This document shows positions 42,624 to 51,423 of a stretch of 58,203 bases of DNA, piece after piece. The notes beneath the pieces were generated by a model. That model was not told the DNA's origin. It saw nothing but the letters and a program-made list of their open reading frames with translations, and ran no database searches. A program made the translations under genes and the position numbers. Numbering within the stretch: the stretch's first letter is position 1; the number at the start of each line of letters is the position of its first letter. This stretch comes from Chlamydiota bacterium (GTDB lineage: Bacteria > Chlamydiota > Chlamydiia > Chlamydiales > 2-12-FULL-49-11), in the NCBI GenBank assembly GCA_947478685.1, contig CANJWO010000005.1, positions 1 through 58,203 of the forward strand. Reading direction: 5' to 3'.

Positions 42624-43973
42624 TTAAGAGGAGAACTTTGAGAAGAGGGATGTGAGCTGGTTGAGGTAGTAGGTGATGTCTGCGTCGCCGGCTGCGATCC
42701 CTTTGGTCACTTGCTTGATGCTGGTCATGACAGTTGAGTGGTCGCGGTGGAAGATGTCTCCGATTTTCATGTAGGGGAGCTTGAGCTCTTTGCGGAGGAG
42801 GTACATGGCGAGTTGGCGGGGGAGGGAGGTCTCTCTTGATTGTGATTTACTTAGGATGTCCTCTTTTTTGATGCCAAAGACTTCTGCGACGGATAAGAGA
42901 ATTTTATCGGATGAGATGCTGTTTTTCTGATCTTGATCGATGAGGCGGAGGAGGATCGGTTCGACATGATGAAGTTCTATTAGGCCGGAGGTCTCTGAGT
43001 TGTTTGCTATATATTCAAGGGCTCGGCTGACCGATGCTGGTGTTGAGAAGTTCTTAATTAGATAGTCTACGATGCTTTTTTTGAGTTTGATATGATAGAA
43101 CGAGGAGCGTTTTTGGATCAGTTCTAAAATCATGTCAGAATTGATCTCTTTTTCAAAAGGGAGGGTAAGTCCCCACTCAAAACGACTTATTAGCCTCTCT
43201 TCAATATATTCGAGGAGGCGGGGGTTTACGGATGAGCTTAAAATGATCTGTTTTCCCGCAGTATGCAATGTATTGAATGTGTGGAAGAGCTCTTCTTGGG
43301 TCGCATTTTTTCTTCCAAAGACCTCAACATCATCTATGATTAAGACATCTAATTTTCTGTAGGTCTGCCGAAATAGTTGCATTTGACCGTTACGTATTGC
43401 ATGGACAACATGATCTGTGAACGTCTCTGCATTGACATAAAAGACTTCGAGCCCTTGGTTTCTTAAGAAGGCGGCAGCAGCCATTAGAAGGTGCGTTTTA
43501 CCTATGCCGCTTGGGCCATATATATAAAGGGGGTTAAATTTTTCAGGAAAAAAAACTCCTGTTTTTCCTGTCTCTGGGTCAATTCCTAGGAGCTTAGAAA
43601 AAATATGAAAGGAGGCTCTGTTTGCTGGTGTAACGATATAATGCTCAAGTTTAGCGTGAGAGATTAGAGGATCAGACTCAAATCTTAAATCGAAAGAAAA
43701 AATTGGTTTCGGTTTTTCCTCCTCAATAGGCGGGAGAGCATCGAAAGTGGTGAGTGAGACTTTAATAATTTGACCGTTATTATCAAGAAGGTGCTTTTTT
43801 GCAAGCGGGGCAATGTGCTCAAAATACCAAGCTGCTAAAAATGAGTCCTTTGCCTCTAGATAGAGATTACAGGCATCAAATTTAGTAATTTTCAGGGGCC
43901 GAACCCATTTATCAATGGTTGACTTTCCAAATTTTCCATCTAAAAAACTTAGAAAGTCATCCCATGCCTTCAT
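42624..43973 (-). CDS. dnaA: chromosomal replication initiator DnaA
   Basis: This 449-aa AAA+ protein binds oriC and loads the replicative helicase. Seen: Walker A GPSGIGKTHLL (about 153-163), Walker B VLIIDDVEVFG (about 211-221), sensor region SSSVNPRLLEYIEERLISRFEWGL (core RLISRFEWG), and the C-terminal DNA-binding signature HRDHSTVMTSIKQV near 416. Chlamydiae have two dnaA genes; the one paired with yidC is the one matched here. The start overlaps the end of yidC by 4 bases. I see no cluster of DnaA boxes nearby, so oriC is probably elsewhere. Confidence 0.96.
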   Translation of the reverse strand: MKAWDDFLSFLDGKFGKSTIDKWVRPLKITKFDACNLYLEAKDSFLAAWYFEHIAPLAKKHLLDNNGQIIKVSLTTFDALPPIEEEKPKPIFSFDLRFESDPLISHAKLEHYIVTPANRASFHIFSKLLGIDPETGKTGVFFPEKFNPLYIYGPSGIGKTHLLMAAAAFLRNQGLEVFYVNAETFTDHVVHAIRNGQMQLFRQTYRKLDVLIIDDVEVFGRKNATQEELFHTFNTLHTAGKQIILSSSVNPRLLEYIEERLISRFEWGLTLPFEKEINSDMILELIQKRSSFYHIKLKKSIVDYLIKNFSTPASVSRALEYIANNSETSGLIELHHVEPILLRLIDQDQKNSISSDKILLSVAEVFGIKKEDILSKSQSRETSLPRQLAMYLLRKELKLPYMKIGDIFHRDHSTVMTSIKQVTKGIAAGDADITYYLNQLTSLFSKFSS

Positions 43974-45841
43974 GAGCTTTTCAAAATTTTAGGATTTTTT
44001 TGAAACCTACGAATCATAAACCACTGTTGGAGCATTCCAAAAAGTGTCGAGAAGATCCAATAGATATTCAAACCGGAAGGCATGCTGTAGAACATAAATG
44101 TGAAAACAATAGTCATTACGTTTCCTGCAGTCTTCATTTGCTGTTGTTGCTCAGTCACAGGTCCTGTTTGTGATTGTTGCATAGCTCCAATTTTAGCCTG
44201 AGCATACATTAATGCGCCTAGGATAAATGGGAGAAGGTGAAAGCTTGTTCCAATGAAAACAATCGGGTAGCTCCAAGTGAAAAGGATGTCAGGAGCTGTT
44301 AAGTTGTCAATCCAACCAGGAATAAATGAGACGCCACGAAGTTCAAATGTCGATTTTAATAGATCAAACATTCCGATTAAAAAGGGAAACTGAATCAGCA
44401 TAGGGAGACAGCCTGAAAATGGATTGACCCCTTCTGTTTTATAGAGCATTGCTGTCTCTGTCTGAAGTCTTTTCGGGTCAGACTTGAATTTCTCTTGGAG
44501 AGCAGCCTGTTTTGGGCCCAATTTTTGCATTCTTGAGGTCGATTTATATGCCCATGCATTTAGAGGATAGAGCATAAGGCGTAAGACAAGAGTAAGTAGG
44601 ATGATCGAAAGGCCCCAAGAGTGAGTGATAAAGTAGAAAAAGCGCATTAGAATGAAGAGGAACTTCGAAAATGGTTCTGTAATAAAGGTAATCCAACCCT
44701 GCAGTATGACCACCTTAGCAAAGTGAGGATTTGTCCCAATTCCTGTATCTGAATTGGCTAAGGCTGTATCTACACTTGTCAAAATTGTTGAAGAATAAGG
44801 GCCTGCATAGGCTATGAATTTATGAGCTTCATTTGTAGGTTTATAAGGGAGAAGGAGCTGATATGAGGGGTAATCTTTTGCCGGATAAAGATCGTACTCT
44901 TTATCTATCAATGTAATTCTAGAAGGGGCAACTTCACCTGAGATATGCTCCACTTTTATGCCAGGTATATTGTTATCAATAGGATCAAGAATAATTCCAA
45001 AAAATCCGTTTGCATTTGATACCCATAAAGGCTCTAAAAGGCCAAAGGAGGTCTCCGTTTTCGGAAGCTTAATCTTTTCTATGCTCCCCTTTTCTTTAGT
45101 AGCAGTCGTGTAATATTGTAGAAGTGGAGAATAGCTTCCTGAGACAAGTTCAACTTCAAGGAGGCCTGATGTGAGCCATAAATTAGTTGCATCTCCATCA
45201 ACTTTTACTTCAAGTTGGACAGAATAGGGAGTTTTTTTTGGGATTGTATAAGTTTTTGTAATTGTTCTGTTTCCGTCATTTCCAATAAATTCGATAAAGT
45301 CTGCGCCCATGTTGCTCATTCGATACATAACAGGTTTTTGGGCTGATGCATCAGAGACTAAATTTAATGCATAATAATTCGATAGATTGTTTTTTAAGCT
45401 GCGTCTAATTAGTGGCATATAACCACCAACCTTCGGTTCTTTTTTTACAACCGATCCATTCTCAAAAGAAGTGTAGGAATTGAGGGGGAATTTAGCATTG
45501 GGTGGAGATTGCGCCTCTATCGATTTATCAAATTGGATAGGGAGAACGAGGCTCTCTTGATTGCTTTTACTCGTAAATGGAAGGTTGATCTCAGCTAAAG
45601 CGCCCCCGTACCCCGAGAAAACAAGCTGTTGATAGTTGTTTTCTAAGACATAAAATGTTTCGGCAGAGGAGTATTCGTCAGAGATTAGAAGGGTTTTGAC
45701 AGAGGTGCGAACTTCCTCTTGGATCGGCGCGGTAGTTGCTACTGATTGTTGTGGTGGTCCTGCCCGATCAAATAAATAATTGTTTATTACGAAAAAGGAG
45801 AGAGTTAGCGCACATACGAATAAAAACGACCGTTTTTCCAT
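43970..45841 (-). CDS. yidC: membrane protein insertase YidC
   Basis: This 623-aa protein starts with a membrane helix (SFLFVCALTLSFFVINNYLF), followed by a large periplasmic beta-supersandwich domain and then the conserved insertase domain (from about 380) with five helices, including LRLMLYPLNAWAYKSTSRMQ and GCLPMLIQFPFLIGMFDLLK. The conserved Arg of the groove lies in the first of these. It inserts and folds inner-membrane proteins with or without SecYEG. The stop overlaps dnaA. The pair is also found in Chlamydia. Confidence 0.95.
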   Translation of the reverse strand: MEKRSFLFVCALTLSFFVINNYLFDRAGPPQQSVATTAPIQEEVRTSVKTLLISDEYSSAETFYVLENNYQQLVFSGYGGALAEINLPFTSKSNQESLVLPIQFDKSIEAQSPPNAKFPLNSYTSFENGSVVKKEPKVGGYMPLIRRSLKNNLSNYYALNLVSDASAQKPVMYRMSNMGADFIEFIGNDGNRTITKTYTIPKKTPYSVQLEVKVDGDATNLWLTSGLLEVELVSGSYSPLLQYYTTATKEKGSIEKIKLPKTETSFGLLEPLWVSNANGFFGIILDPIDNNIPGIKVEHISGEVAPSRITLIDKEYDLYPAKDYPSYQLLLPYKPTNEAHKFIAYAGPYSSTILTSVDTALANSDTGIGTNPHFAKVVILQGWITFITEPFSKFLFILMRFFYFITHSWGLSIILLTLVLRLMLYPLNAWAYKSTSRMQKLGPKQAALQEKFKSDPKRLQTETAMLYKTEGVNPFSGCLPMLIQFPFLIGMFDLLKSTFELRGVSFIPGWIDNLTAPDILFTWSYPIVFIGTSFHLLPFILGALMYAQAKIGAMQQSQTGPVTEQQQQMKTAGNVMTIVFTFMFYSMPSGLNIYWIFSTLFGMLQQWFMIRRFQKNPKILKSS

Positions 45842-45885
45842 CTATAATCCCAATTTTTAAAAAAGGCGATTATACCTAATATTTA

Positions 45886-47940
45886 TTAAGCTTGCAAATG
45901 GTTAATAAAGGATCTGAAGACTTCGGTTTGTCTGAGGTTCTCTAACCACTCATCTTCTAAAACTTCATCAAGAGGGGGGAGAGCATCAAACTGCTCAGCT
46001 CTTTCCAAATGATATATTGCACGCTCATAATGCATCATAAGAGAATAAAGACAGGCTAAATGGTAGAAGACCTCAGTGTTCCCAAGTTTTGCAGATTGAA
46101 TCAGCTTGTACTCAGCCTCTTTCCATAGTTGTTCGCGATCTTCTGTGATAGGGGTGATTTGGGCGAGGTTAATCAATGTAAGGGCCCAATCCAATAAGAG
46201 AAGATCATTTTCTTCATTTTTTTGGTATGCGATTTTATAATGGGTAATCGCTCTATGATGTGCTTCACCCTCTTCGATTAGCTCTCCAAGGTGGGAATAG
46301 ATAAGAGCAATTTTATAGTGGATCTCAGGAAATTCGGGATCAAGCATGATAACCCGTTTTAATATCTCAAGAGCCTTTATGTAGAGTTTCTCATCGTCGC
46401 ATACATCACCTTTTAGATCGAGCGCCATTGCATATTCGTAGAGCCATTCAGGTCTAAGATAGACAGCGTTTTTCTGAAGATTAAAGGCTTCTTCAAAGTT
46501 AGCGAGAGCAAGTTCAAGTTGATTCTTATCTTGATGAGCCTCAGAAAGCTTTACAAGCGAGCAGGCATATTCAAAATAATAAGCACTTGATTGGTGCAGG
46601 TGTATAGCTTTTTGGTAGAATTTTCCAGATCTTTGATACAATGAAAAGTCACATTCGATATCCGCTATGATAGAATAGGTATGTCCAAGGTGGAACCAAA
46701 GTTTGTGGTTGATCCGACAAATTGATAACCCCTCTTGAAATTTTTCAATAGCTTGATAATAGTAGTCGACGTCATCATGATATTTTCCAAGAGCAAATAG
46801 GTTGAGGCCAAAAGCGTAATAGGTCTCTGTTGAGAGGCTGAATTTATCTTCTGCCTCCACAGCTTTATTATTGCCTTCGTATATCAAATCGAGTCTATCT
46901 GTTATTAGACCAAGATGGGAGAGCGCTTCTGACCAGATAATCAAAGTCTCTACATCTTTTCGGTTGCATGAATAGGCTTTATGGCACTTTTCAATACATG
47001 AGTGGAGACGTTTTACATCACCCAGTCTTTTTCCTGAATTCTTAAGAAGCTTAGCCCAATCTTTCCAAATAGGGACATTTTGAGGGTTGAGCTTCGCTGC
47101 GTTTGTGAAGCATTCGTTTCCCTGACAAAAGTGGTCTTCATCATAAGTGAGCTCATAAAGCTCTGCAAGAGCTATACCCATGTAGTGCCAACAGTCACAA
47201 TTTGAAATTGATTTAGCAATTCCATTTTTGAAGCAATTGATCGCTTTTATATAAAGTCTAACATCATTAATTTGGGCGCCCAATTTTAAAGATAAGTTTC
47301 CGTAGTCTTGCCAAAATTTTATAGGCATATCTTCATTGTAAGCGAGAACTTGAGAATGGGCTTCTAAGGCTTTTGTTAAATCAAAAACTTCTTTTGAATG
47401 GGTGGCGATCTCATTCATGATTCCACCATATTGCCAGTAGAAACTAGCAAGAACATCGCTGCTATTACCATTAATAAGGTTAAGAGCCTTTTCATATTTT
47501 GTTTTGGCATCTAGATAGAAGTGGTATTCGCCAAATAAATTACCAAGCAAAGCTAAAGTCTTTCCCCAAGCTTGCCATGCAGCAAAGTAACCTGGATCTA
47601 GCTTTGTGGCTGTTTTAAAACTTTTGTTAGCAAGTAGTAGATATTTTTTTACTTTAACTTCGGTTCCATACTCTAAAAGGGCAATCCCTTGCTCATATAA
47701 CATTATGGGATTTTCAGAATCAAATTTAGTCGCCAGTTCAAAAAGTGCAATCCCTTTAGCTTCACCTTGTAAAAGTCTTTTTTCACCCTGTCTTTGCAAG
47801 AACTCAGAATGGTTAAAATTGTCGATTTCAAATATAAAAGAACTAAGGCCAGAACCTGATTTAACCTGCTTATTGCAAGTGTCCTGAGTCTTAGATTTCT
47901 CTCTGCTCTTTATCTTGTTTATCGAATGTTTTTTTACCAT
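45886..47940 (-). CDS. large TPR-repeat protein
   Basis: This 684-aa protein has a basic N-terminus of about 30 residues (many Lys and Ser) and then at least twelve TPR-like helical pairs in tandem, recognised by W-L-G-Y-A-F-A-P spacing (examples: AAWQAWGKTLALLG, CWHYMGIALAELYE, YFEYACSLVKLSE). There is no catalytic motif, signal peptide or membrane segment. TPR arrays are protein-protein scaffolds; in chlamydiae such proteins include secretion chaperones and host-directed factors. The gene is alone between yidC and the thioesterase. Confidence 0.8.
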   Translation of the reverse strand: MVKKHSINKIKSREKSKTQDTCNKQVKSGSGLSSFIFEIDNFNHSEFLQRQGEKRLLQGEAKGIALFELATKFDSENPIMLYEQGIALLEYGTEVKVKKYLLLANKSFKTATKLDPGYFAAWQAWGKTLALLGNLFGEYHFYLDAKTKYEKALNLINGNSSDVLASFYWQYGGIMNEIATHSKEVFDLTKALEAHSQVLAYNEDMPIKFWQDYGNLSLKLGAQINDVRLYIKAINCFKNGIAKSISNCDCWHYMGIALAELYELTYDEDHFCQGNECFTNAAKLNPQNVPIWKDWAKLLKNSGKRLGDVKRLHSCIEKCHKAYSCNRKDVETLIIWSEALSHLGLITDRLDLIYEGNNKAVEAEDKFSLSTETYYAFGLNLFALGKYHDDVDYYYQAIEKFQEGLSICRINHKLWFHLGHTYSIIADIECDFSLYQRSGKFYQKAIHLHQSSAYYFEYACSLVKLSEAHQDKNQLELALANFEEAFNLQKNAVYLRPEWLYEYAMALDLKGDVCDDEKLYIKALEILKRVIMLDPEFPEIHYKIALIYSHLGELIEEGEAHHRAITHYKIAYQKNEENDLLLLDWALTLINLAQITPITEDREQLWKEAEYKLIQSAKLGNTEVFYHLACLYSLMMHYERAIYHLERAEQFDALPPLDEVLEDEWLENLRQTEVFRSFINHLQA

Positions 47941-48120
47941 ATTAAAGGCTTTGCTTCCCTGTAAGAAAGTCGTGATTATATGAGAGCCCGAGTTTTTCCG
48001 CCATACGAGTATCTCTTTTAAATCGCCCCATCAAACAAATAGATTTTTACCCCCACTTTAGAGAGAATGTCTTAGACAATAAAATTTTTACTTAAAATTA
48101 ATGTATATAGGGGAGAAAAA

Positions 48121-48510
48121 ATGTTTGTTACTAAAAGAAAAGTCCGCCTAAGCGAGACCGATGTAACTGGTTTTATATACTTTACCAACTTGTTTAAGTT
48201 TGCAACTGAGGCTCTGGAAGAGTTTCTCGAGACAAAAGGGACAAATCTTTCTAAAATGATCCAAAATAGCGATTATTTACTTCCTATCGTCTCCGCAAAA
48301 AGCACCTATCTAGCCCCCATTTCCCTTAGCGACGAGATCACCCTAACGCTCACTGTTGTTAGAATGGGAACCTCTTCGATCGAGATCCATACTGATATAA
48401 GCAAAGGAGCCAGCCCCATAGGTAAGGTTGAGATCATTCATGTTGCTACGTCAAAGGTTACAATGAAAAAGATGCTGATTTCTCAAGAACTTAAATCATA
48501 TTTTCTGTAG
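48121..48510 (+). CDS. hotdog-fold acyl-CoA thioesterase, probable DHNA-CoA hydrolase
   Basis: This 129-aa protein belongs to the 4HBT-like hotdog family: the catalytic loop is SETDVTGFIYFTNLF (about 11-25), with the Asp and the following Gly-x-Ile/Val-Tyr-Phe typical of members that hydrolyse 1,4-dihydroxy-2-naphthoyl-CoA in cyanobacteria. GGGGAG stands before the ATG. It is convergent with, and overlaps by 28 bases, the USP-like gene that ends the men operon. All other men enzymes are present here and the DHNA-CoA hydrolase step would otherwise be missing, so a MenI role is the natural guess. Other acyl-CoA substrates cannot be excluded. Confidence 0.8.
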   Translation: MFVTKRKVRLSETDVTGFIYFTNLFKFATEALEEFLETKGTNLSKMIQNSDYLLPIVSAKSTYLAPISLSDEITLTLTVVRMGTSSIEIHTDISKGASPIGKVEIIHVATSKVTMKKMLISQELKSYFL

Positions 48511-49526
48511 TAGAGGAGGACGCCGTGTTTGGATAGTATTCGCATGGAAGTCTCTTCTGATATAGCATATATAGTAGAGTCATTGCAGAAGAGCCATTGA
48601 TTCTCTTCATTTAGGATGCAGGAGAAATAATGAGGTGAGGACCGATTTAAGTTGTGACATATGCCGGCTATCGGTGCGTATTGGGTTTCATGAAAGATGA
48701 TTGGGGTAATGTCAATGTGATAGGGTGTTTCGAGGGGATGAATCCTTAGGCAAAGCATTTGGGGAGTGGGGCCTCTAAATGGTATTTGATCTAAAGAGGT
48801 GGTTAAACGCTCCTGTATATCCGTGTTTGCAGTGGCGATAAATGTATCAATGATTCCATCATTTAACAGAGTTAATGATGGGTGAAGTAGAGGGGCGCTT
48901 TGTGGAAGAATTAGCCTTTGAAATTCAGCGGGGTCGCCAAATCCTCCGAGTCTGACGGTTTCATCCGGAAAAAATAGCCTTAGAATGTTTACAATACCAT
49001 CCGGACTTTTATAAGATTCAGCAACTGCTTGATTGCGATGCTCAAAAACTTTTCTTACCCAGATACGAAAGAGGTAGGGAGCCGAATTGGGATCGGAAGT
49101 TGGATTTGTTAAAATTGAGCTACGAAGTTCGGGAATCGATGCCCATACTTGCAGAATTGAAAGCATAAAACATTCATATCTAATTCTATCAAGTCCTAAT
49201 ATTTGGAGGTTGGTAGCAGTTAATTCAGGCACGTTTATACGCGGAGCTTTGGTGCAACGGGAGGGAGCGGAGCACAAAACACAAGTTGCCGCAAGTAAGC
49301 CTACAAACCCAAGTATCATGCCCAGACTTTCGCGCTCAAGGTTATTGTCATTTCCATGAATTATTTCTGCGCGATAGCGAAAAATAGAGATTCCGAAAAT
49401 TGTCCCAAAAATTAAAAAAATAGCTAACGCAATAAACTTGACTCGATTTCTAATGCATAATGGTTGGATTTCTTCTCTACTGGATAGAGCTTTATAATTG
49501 GTTGGGGATATGCTTAATGGATTCAT
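48483..49526 (-). CDS. membrane-anchored USP-like (peptidase C19) protein, predicted deubiquitinase
   Basis: This 347-aa protein has two N-terminal membrane helices (about 29-48 and 69-85) and then a domain with the USP order. Cys box: GLDRIRYECFMLSILQ (111-126; Cys119 nucleophile; family consensus GLxNxGNTCYxNSxLQ), followed by VWASIPELR. A GDPAEFQRLIL segment (197-207) matches 'QDAxEFxxxLL'. PQMLCLRI (256-263) matches the 'PPxLxIxLxRF' strand. His box: YAPIAGICHNL (283-293), then SPHYFSCI (297-304; His299), WLFCNDSTI (311-319; Asp316) and VLLYYRK (336-342). Family and residue calls are by pattern only. The ATG overlaps the menE stop by 4 bases. Confidence 0.75.
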   Translation of the reverse strand: MNPLSISPTNYKALSSREEIQPLCIRNRVKFIALAIFLIFGTIFGISIFRYRAEIIHGNDNNLERESLGMILGFVGLLAATCVLCSAPSRCTKAPRINVPELTATNLQILGLDRIRYECFMLSILQVWASIPELRSSILTNPTSDPNSAPYLFRIWVRKVFEHRNQAVAESYKSPDGIVNILRLFFPDETVRLGGFGDPAEFQRLILPQSAPLLHPSLTLLNDGIIDTFIATANTDIQERLTTSLDQIPFRGPTPQMLCLRIHPLETPYHIDITPIIFHETQYAPIAGICHNLNRSSPHYFSCILNEENQWLFCNDSTIYAISEETSMRILSKHGVLLYYRKYDLSS

Positions 49527-50566
49527 TTTATCCAGGTATGGTTAGTGGGGTTTAGGGTAATATCACTTTCGTGCGGAATTTTAAAGCGAGGGAGGATCTC
49601 TGAAAGAAATCCTGTGATGGTGGGAAGTTTGAGAGTGGTGGCAATAAAAGCGATCGGTCTTGCCCCAAATTCGAGATCGGGCCGAAAGTCTACTGTGGCC
49701 CTGGATATTAGAGGATGGGAGAGGAGAGCCTTTTCGATCTCTTCGGGATGAATGTTTTCGCCGCCGGAGATGAACATTCGATCCTTTCGCCCGATCAGCT
49801 CCAGACCGTTTGGGCCTATGTGCCCAAGATCTTTTGTAGGAAACCAATCATCAATTAAGGGTGAGGGGAGGTTGAGATAGCCTTGAAATAGAGTCTCTCC
49901 TTTCACATAAATTTCACCCTCCACAATTTTGAGTTCTCGATGAGGGAGAGGTTCGCCAAAACTGATCCCTGTTTTTGGATGAAACAGCTTTGTGCATATC
50001 TGTGAAGCCATTTCTGTCATCCCATAAGTAATGTAAATGGGAAAGCCACGATCATATGCCTCTTTACATAGATCGTAAGGAATTGGCGCCCCACCTAAAA
50101 GAATGGCTTTGAGATTTGGATAAATGGAGGGGGTTTTAAGAAATCGTTTTAGCTGAGTTGGGACAAATGAGATGTGGGTTACTTTTGATTCGTTCCCATC
50201 TCCCGGTAGTACAATTGTTCCTCCAGATAAAATGGAGCGATAGAGGACGGAGAGACCACTAATGTGATAGAGGGGGACTGAGAGAAGGTAATGGTCGCTT
50301 GAGCTTATAATAAGATCTGAGTGAGGGAACTGAGCACTATAGTAGAGGTTGTCCAAGGAGAGATGGGCCTGTTTAGATTTTCCACTAGAACCAGATGTTG
50401 CAATTAAGAGGCCCGATGGCGGAAGCTTTAGTGCTGGAAGGGAGAGCTCCCTTATTGAAACCGGGAAAAAGGGGAGGTTTTGTTCAATGCATGAGCGTAT
50501 GTGATACACGACATCAATGGTTGGAGGCGCGTAAAAAATTAGATCACTTTCTGTAACTTGTTCCAT
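49523..50566 (-). CDS. menE: o-succinylbenzoate--CoA ligase (short form)
   Basis: This 347-aa acyl-adenylating enzyme activates o-succinylbenzoate to its CoA ester. Seen: P-loop-like LLIATSGSSGKSKQA (about 54-68), HYLLSVPLYHISG, YITYGMTEMASQI, TKDLGHIG and the C-terminal hinge GRKDRMFISGGENIHPEEIE with the final catalytic Lys in the last residues (TWIK). It is about 100 residues shorter than the usual family, lacking part of the N-terminal subdomain, but the motifs are intact. It overlaps menC by 28 bases and the USP-like gene by 4. Confidence 0.92.
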   Translation of the reverse strand: MEQVTESDLIFYAPPTIDVVYHIRSCIEQNLPFFPVSIRELSLPALKLPPSGLLIATSGSSGKSKQAHLSLDNLYYSAQFPHSDLIISSSDHYLLSVPLYHISGLSVLYRSILSGGTIVLPGDGNESKVTHISFVPTQLKRFLKTPSIYPNLKAILLGGAPIPYDLCKEAYDRGFPIYITYGMTEMASQICTKLFHPKTGISFGEPLPHRELKIVEGEIYVKGETLFQGYLNLPSPLIDDWFPTKDLGHIGPNGLELIGRKDRMFISGGENIHPEEIEKALLSHPLISRATVDFRPDLEFGARPIAFIATTLKLPTITGFLSEILPRFKIPHESDITLNPTNHTWIK

Positions 50567-51423
50567 GCGATGGGGAGATTGTGGTAGAGCTCTTTTTGGA
50601 TGAGGGTTTCTTGGGGATTAAAGGGGATTAATTGTTCTGAAAAGATTGAGTGAGTATCAATGCCCATCGGTTCGCTTGAATTTATTGTGGCTCCTATTCT
50701 AGCAATGTGCATGAGGCCAATTCCTGTTTCATAAGTACTGCTAAAAACGCACTTCATACCTTTTGCTTCGGTCACAATGAACTTGCATCTGTTTAATCCG
50801 CCATGAAGAGTTGGCTTAATCACTAGATGGGTGAGTCCTCGAAGTTTCAATAGCCGCTCTAGTGGATGTTCACTTAAATATTCATCAATGGCGTAAGAAA
50901 AACCGGTCTGATCGTAAAATTTTTCTAAATCCTTGAAAATAGAGACTGGATCTTCGATATAGAGAAAATCAGAGGGCTCAAAGTGGGAGCAAAATTCAAT
51001 TGTTTTGACAAGATCCCATTTTCTATTTAAATCAACTCTAAGTGGCTCAGTTGTCATTTTGCATAGATCAACAGCCTCGCTAACGCTTAAATCTTTAAGC
51101 TTCAGTTTGTTTGAGTATAGCTTAAAAGGCGTATCGTCTTTTATTGGAAAGAGGAGGCTAGATAGGGCCATCTCCATTCCAAACATGACTGATGGAGGAA
51201 AAAAGGCGGGACTAAAATCTTGAAGTAGAAATCTATCTCTTAACTGCACGGTAAAAGCCAAAGCTTCTTTAAGTGTCTCCGTGCTCCTTCCAGGAAGTGG
51301 AGCTATCTCTCCAATCCCTTCCTGCCCAAGCTCATTTATCAAACGGACAATAAGCCCCTCTCTTATAAATCCAAGCGACGTGGGCAGCTTATAAGAATAA
51401 ATCTCAAATTCTTTTAATTTCAT
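50539..51423 (-). CDS. menC: o-succinylbenzoate synthase
   Basis: This 294-aa enolase-superfamily enzyme dehydrates SHCHC to o-succinylbenzoate. Seen: the KxK strand region NKLKLKDLSVSEA, metal ligands in LRVDLNRKWD, FLYIEDPV and YAIDEYLSE, and the LVIKPTLHGG lysine strand. I start it at ATG 51423, which overlaps the menA stop by 4 bases (ATGA) and has AGGA upstream; the longer frame to 51618 would overlap menA by 200 bases with a Pro-rich, unlikely N-terminus. Confidence 0.92.
   Translation of the reverse strand: MKLKEFEIYSYKLPTSLGFIREGLIVRLINELGQEGIGEIAPLPGRSTETLKEALAFTVQLRDRFLLQDFSPAFFPPSVMFGMEMALSSLLFPIKDDTPFKLYSNKLKLKDLSVSEAVDLCKMTTEPLRVDLNRKWDLVKTIEFCSHFEPSDFLYIEDPVSIFKDLEKFYDQTGFSYAIDEYLSEHPLERLLKLRGLTHLVIKPTLHGGLNRCKFIVTEAKGMKCVFSSTYETGIGLMHIARIGATINSSEPMGIDTHSIFSEQLIPFNPQETLIQKELYHNLPIAWNKLQKVI

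Noticed and set aside
42219..42624. Replication origin next to dnaA
   Set aside because: I looked for TTATCCACA-like DnaA boxes near dnaA and saw no cluster; the AT-rich repeats are explained by the heptamer array and palindrome.
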